Assembly: GCF_935822925.1 (NCBI RefSeq)
Contig: NZ_CAKXZS010000024.1
Location: 99,796-163,795, forward strand
DNA from: Mesorhizobium ventifaucium
GTDB lineage: Bacteria > Pseudomonadota > Alphaproteobacteria > Rhizobiales > Rhizobiaceae
Length of the DNA stretch: 64,000 bases
Direction: 5' to 3'
Part shown: positions 62,490 through 64,000 of the stretch, piece by piece
Layout of the letters: every line of letters begins with the position of its first letter
Position numbering within the stretch: the first letter of the stretch is position 1
The notes under the pieces: model-generated
What the model was told of the DNA's origin: nothing
Databases searched by the model: none
What the model saw: only the letters and a program-made list of their open reading frames with translations
Made by a program: the position numbers and the translations under genes

Positions 62490-63572
62490 TCAGTTCTCGA
62501 AGCGCTTGCCGACGTTCTCGACGGTCTCCTTCGTCACCAGTTGGGCGCGTGTATCGAGGTTGGACGCCGCGATGCCGCGATCAATCTCCAGATAGAGCTG
62601 CATGACCGGCCAGAAGCCCTGCAAGAAGGGCTGTTGCCCGAGCGCGCCGGTCAGATCGCCGCTCTTCATCGCATCCTGCTGGGCCGGGCCGAGGTCGAAA
62701 CCGTAGGCGCAGATCTTGCCGGTCAGTCCAGTCTGAGCGACGGCCTTGGCAAGCGCCGGCGTGAACACGTTGTTGCCGGCGAACGCGCCAACGACGTCGC
62801 CTCGCGATTCAAACAGCGTCACGATGCCGTTCACCGGATCATTCGGATTGGTGTCGATACCGGTGTTCTCCGGACCCGCGTCGACCTTGAAGGCATCAAG
62901 CTTGCCGGCATCCCTCAAGCCCTTGACGATGGCGTTGAAAGCCGAAGTGACGCGGTTGTTCACCTCGATGTTGCCCATTGCGGTCGACGACGGCAGGACG
63001 ATCGAACCCTTCTCGATACCCTTGTCCGCGAGGCACTTGACGAGCGCCTCGCCGGCGATTGCGGCAGCGGAGGCGTCCTGGCCGGTGTGGCCGATGCCGC
63101 TCCGGTTGAGGATCGTTCCGTCAAAGGAATTGGTCGTAGCGACCGGAATGCCCTTCGCCTCGGCGGCCTTGACGATGTCGTTATAGGCGCCGACCTGGGG
63201 CGTTGTCATGATCAGCCCGTCGATCGTCGGATCCTGCACGATCTGGTTCAGGATTTCGATCTCGCGGGCAGGGTCGTCGGTCGGCGATTCCGAGCCGAGC
63301 AGCAGGACCTTGGCGCCGATCAGGTTGCCGGCGACGGTCGCGCCGACGTAGACCGGATCGAAGAAGCCATTGCCGGCAGTGTGTGTCACGATAGCGAAAG
63401 TGAGGTGACCATCGGCCGAATGGAAGTCCTTGGTACCAGGGGCCTCCTTTGCGGCTTCTTCGAAGCTGTAGCCGCCAACCGCCTTATCGACGCCGCCCGA
63501 TTGTGCGTAGGCGTTCGATACGCCGAGCGATAACGCCGCGGCACCCGCCGCGAGCGAGAAAATACGTTTCAT
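62490..63572 (-). CDS. periplasmic sugar-binding protein of the CUT2 importer
   Basis: 360 residues from ATG 63572, which has the strong site AAGGGAGGAAAATC. Signal peptide (about 1-23, ending AYAQS), then a ribose-binding-type fold: LTFAIVTHTAGNGFFDPVYV at the first strand, PTIDGLIMTTPQVG, GIPVATTNSFDG, VGAFAGNNVFTPALAKAVAQ and YGFDLGPAQQDAM. It captures a monosaccharide or inositol-like ligand and hands it to the fused permease. First gene of the three-gene operon. No enzyme gene is in this operon to suggest the ligand. Confidence 0.92.
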   Translation of the reverse strand: MKRIFSLAAGAAALSLGVSNAYAQSGGVDKAVGGYSFEEAAKEAPGTKDFHSADGHLTFAIVTHTAGNGFFDPVYVGATVAGNLIGAKVLLLGSESPTDDPAREIEILNQIVQDPTIDGLIMTTPQVGAYNDIVKAAEAKGIPVATTNSFDGTILNRSGIGHTGQDASAAAIAGEALVKCLADKGIEKGSIVLPSSTAMGNIEVNNRVTSAFNAIVKGLRDAGKLDAFKVDAGPENTGIDTNPNDPVNGIVTLFESRGDVVGAFAGNNVFTPALAKAVAQTGLTGKICAYGFDLGPAQQDAMKSGDLTGALGQQPFLQGFWPVMQLYLEIDRGIAASNLDTRAQLVTKETVENVGKRFEN

Positions 63573-63797
63573 GATTTTCCTCCCTTGCAACCAACGGTCG
63601 GAAGCCGTTCGGGCGCATTTATTCAGTAGATTCCGAATGCTTCCTCCCACCCCGTATATTCTGCCCAAAGCCTGCCCACGTAAATAGTGCTCCCACTTTC
63701 ACCGACGAATTGGTTCAGAGCGGAAAGCCGTCGTCGCCTCACAAGAAGCGCCCGTTCTGACTTCTTGTAGGAACCGCGAGCTTGCAACCACCTACAG

Positions 63798-64000
63798 TTA
63801 GTTGGTCACGACGATCCGCGTGTTGCGGAAGCCGGCTTGCCGCACCATTGCATAGAAGGCGGCGGCATTGGACGGGTGCAGCCGCACGCAGCCATGCGAC
63901 GCCGGGCGCCCGAGAGATTTTACCGCGCCGGTGCCATGGATGGCATAGCCGCCGCGGTAGAACACCGAATGCGGCATCGGCGACATGTCGTATTTGCGCG
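63798..64000 (-). CDS. L,D-transpeptidase (YkuD family), 3' part
   Basis: Only the last 67 codons are inside the window. They encode RKYDMSPMPHSVFYRGGYAI, then HGTGAVKSLGRPASHGCVRL with the catalytic Cys and His of the YkuD signature SHGCVRL, and end FRNTRIVVTN. The enzyme cross-links peptidoglycan through 3-3 bonds or anchors lipoproteins. It extends beyond the right edge, upstream on the minus strand. Rhizobiales carry many copies. Confidence 0.92.
   Translation of the reverse strand, partial: RKYDMSPMPHSVFYRGGYAIHGTGAVKSLGRPASHGCVRLHPSNAAAFYAMVRQAGFRNTRIVVTN

Overview
The window reads as chromosomal DNA of a Rhizobiales alphaproteobacterium, most likely Mesorhizobium or a close Phyllobacteriaceae relative. 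The case rests on GC-rich coding with strong third-position bias, a y4hA-type cation antiporter, the acpXL-fabF2XL-fabF1XL-dehydrogenase-lpxXL cluster that makes the very-long-chain fatty acid of rhizobial lipid A, and two kinds of short palindromic intergenic repeats that I associate with Mesorhizobium. The genus call is inference from gene content and remembered families; no search was run.

Layout. 0-6.3 kb: MauG-like di-haem peroxidase with a FixH-like partner, a PfkB sugar kinase (kdgK), and a methyltransferase divergent from a GGDEF-EAL protein. 6.5-17.1 kb: a metal island. It holds a seven-gene copper operon (small secreted protein, multicopper oxidase, DUF411, a 43-residue Met-rich membrane peptide, cytochrome c, TlpA-like and SCO proteins), then a second multicopper oxidase coupled to a ZIP transporter behind a Fur-box-like palindrome, then a Zn/Cd/Pb P-type ATPase, a broken CzcN-like methyltransferase and a ZntR-type MerR regulator. 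Two 19-bp-spacer MerR promoters tie the ATPase and the methyltransferase to that regulator. 17-31 kb: DUF899, a membrane alpha/beta-hydrolase, relics of a patatin and a GntP permease, a frameshifted DUF1254 gene, the antiporter, and a minus-strand run of envelope genes (PpiC-type isomerase with a stop codon, HupE/UreJ, an unknown exported protein, DUF3604, a beta-barrel, DUF2092).

31.9-41.6 kb: a nine-gene minus-strand sugar operon (FadR-type regulator, ABM-domain protein, HpcH-type aldolase, 2-hydroxyacid dehydrogenase, complete ABC importer, apparent D-apionate lactonase), best explained as catabolism of a branched plant sugar or its lactone. 41.7-45.6 kb: a graveyard with an RTX tail, a tyrosine recombinase with an internal deletion, and an adenylate cyclase plus a GNAT acetyltransferase that were both cut by one small inversion. 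45.9-50.3 kb: aldose epimerase, succinate-semialdehyde dehydrogenase, an AEC carrier and a histidine phosphatase. 50.5-55.5 kb: the lipid A very-long-chain acyl cluster, with no fabZ in the usual slot, followed by a candidate small RNA. 55.9-59.2 kb: a TetR regulator with twin operators facing a defective SDR, then an MFS exporter with a repeat element at its 3' end and LysR fragments around it. 59.4-63.6 kb: a sugar ABC importer whose two permeases are fused into one 751-residue chain. The window ends inside an L,D-transpeptidase gene.

Intact housekeeping-like blocks alternate with accessory DNA that carries many single-base lesions (frameshifts at about 16.33, 22.16 and 45.47 kb; stop codons at 11.03, 31.02 and 57.27 kb). 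Their number means either real decay of accessory genes or uneven sequence quality; read depth would separate the two.
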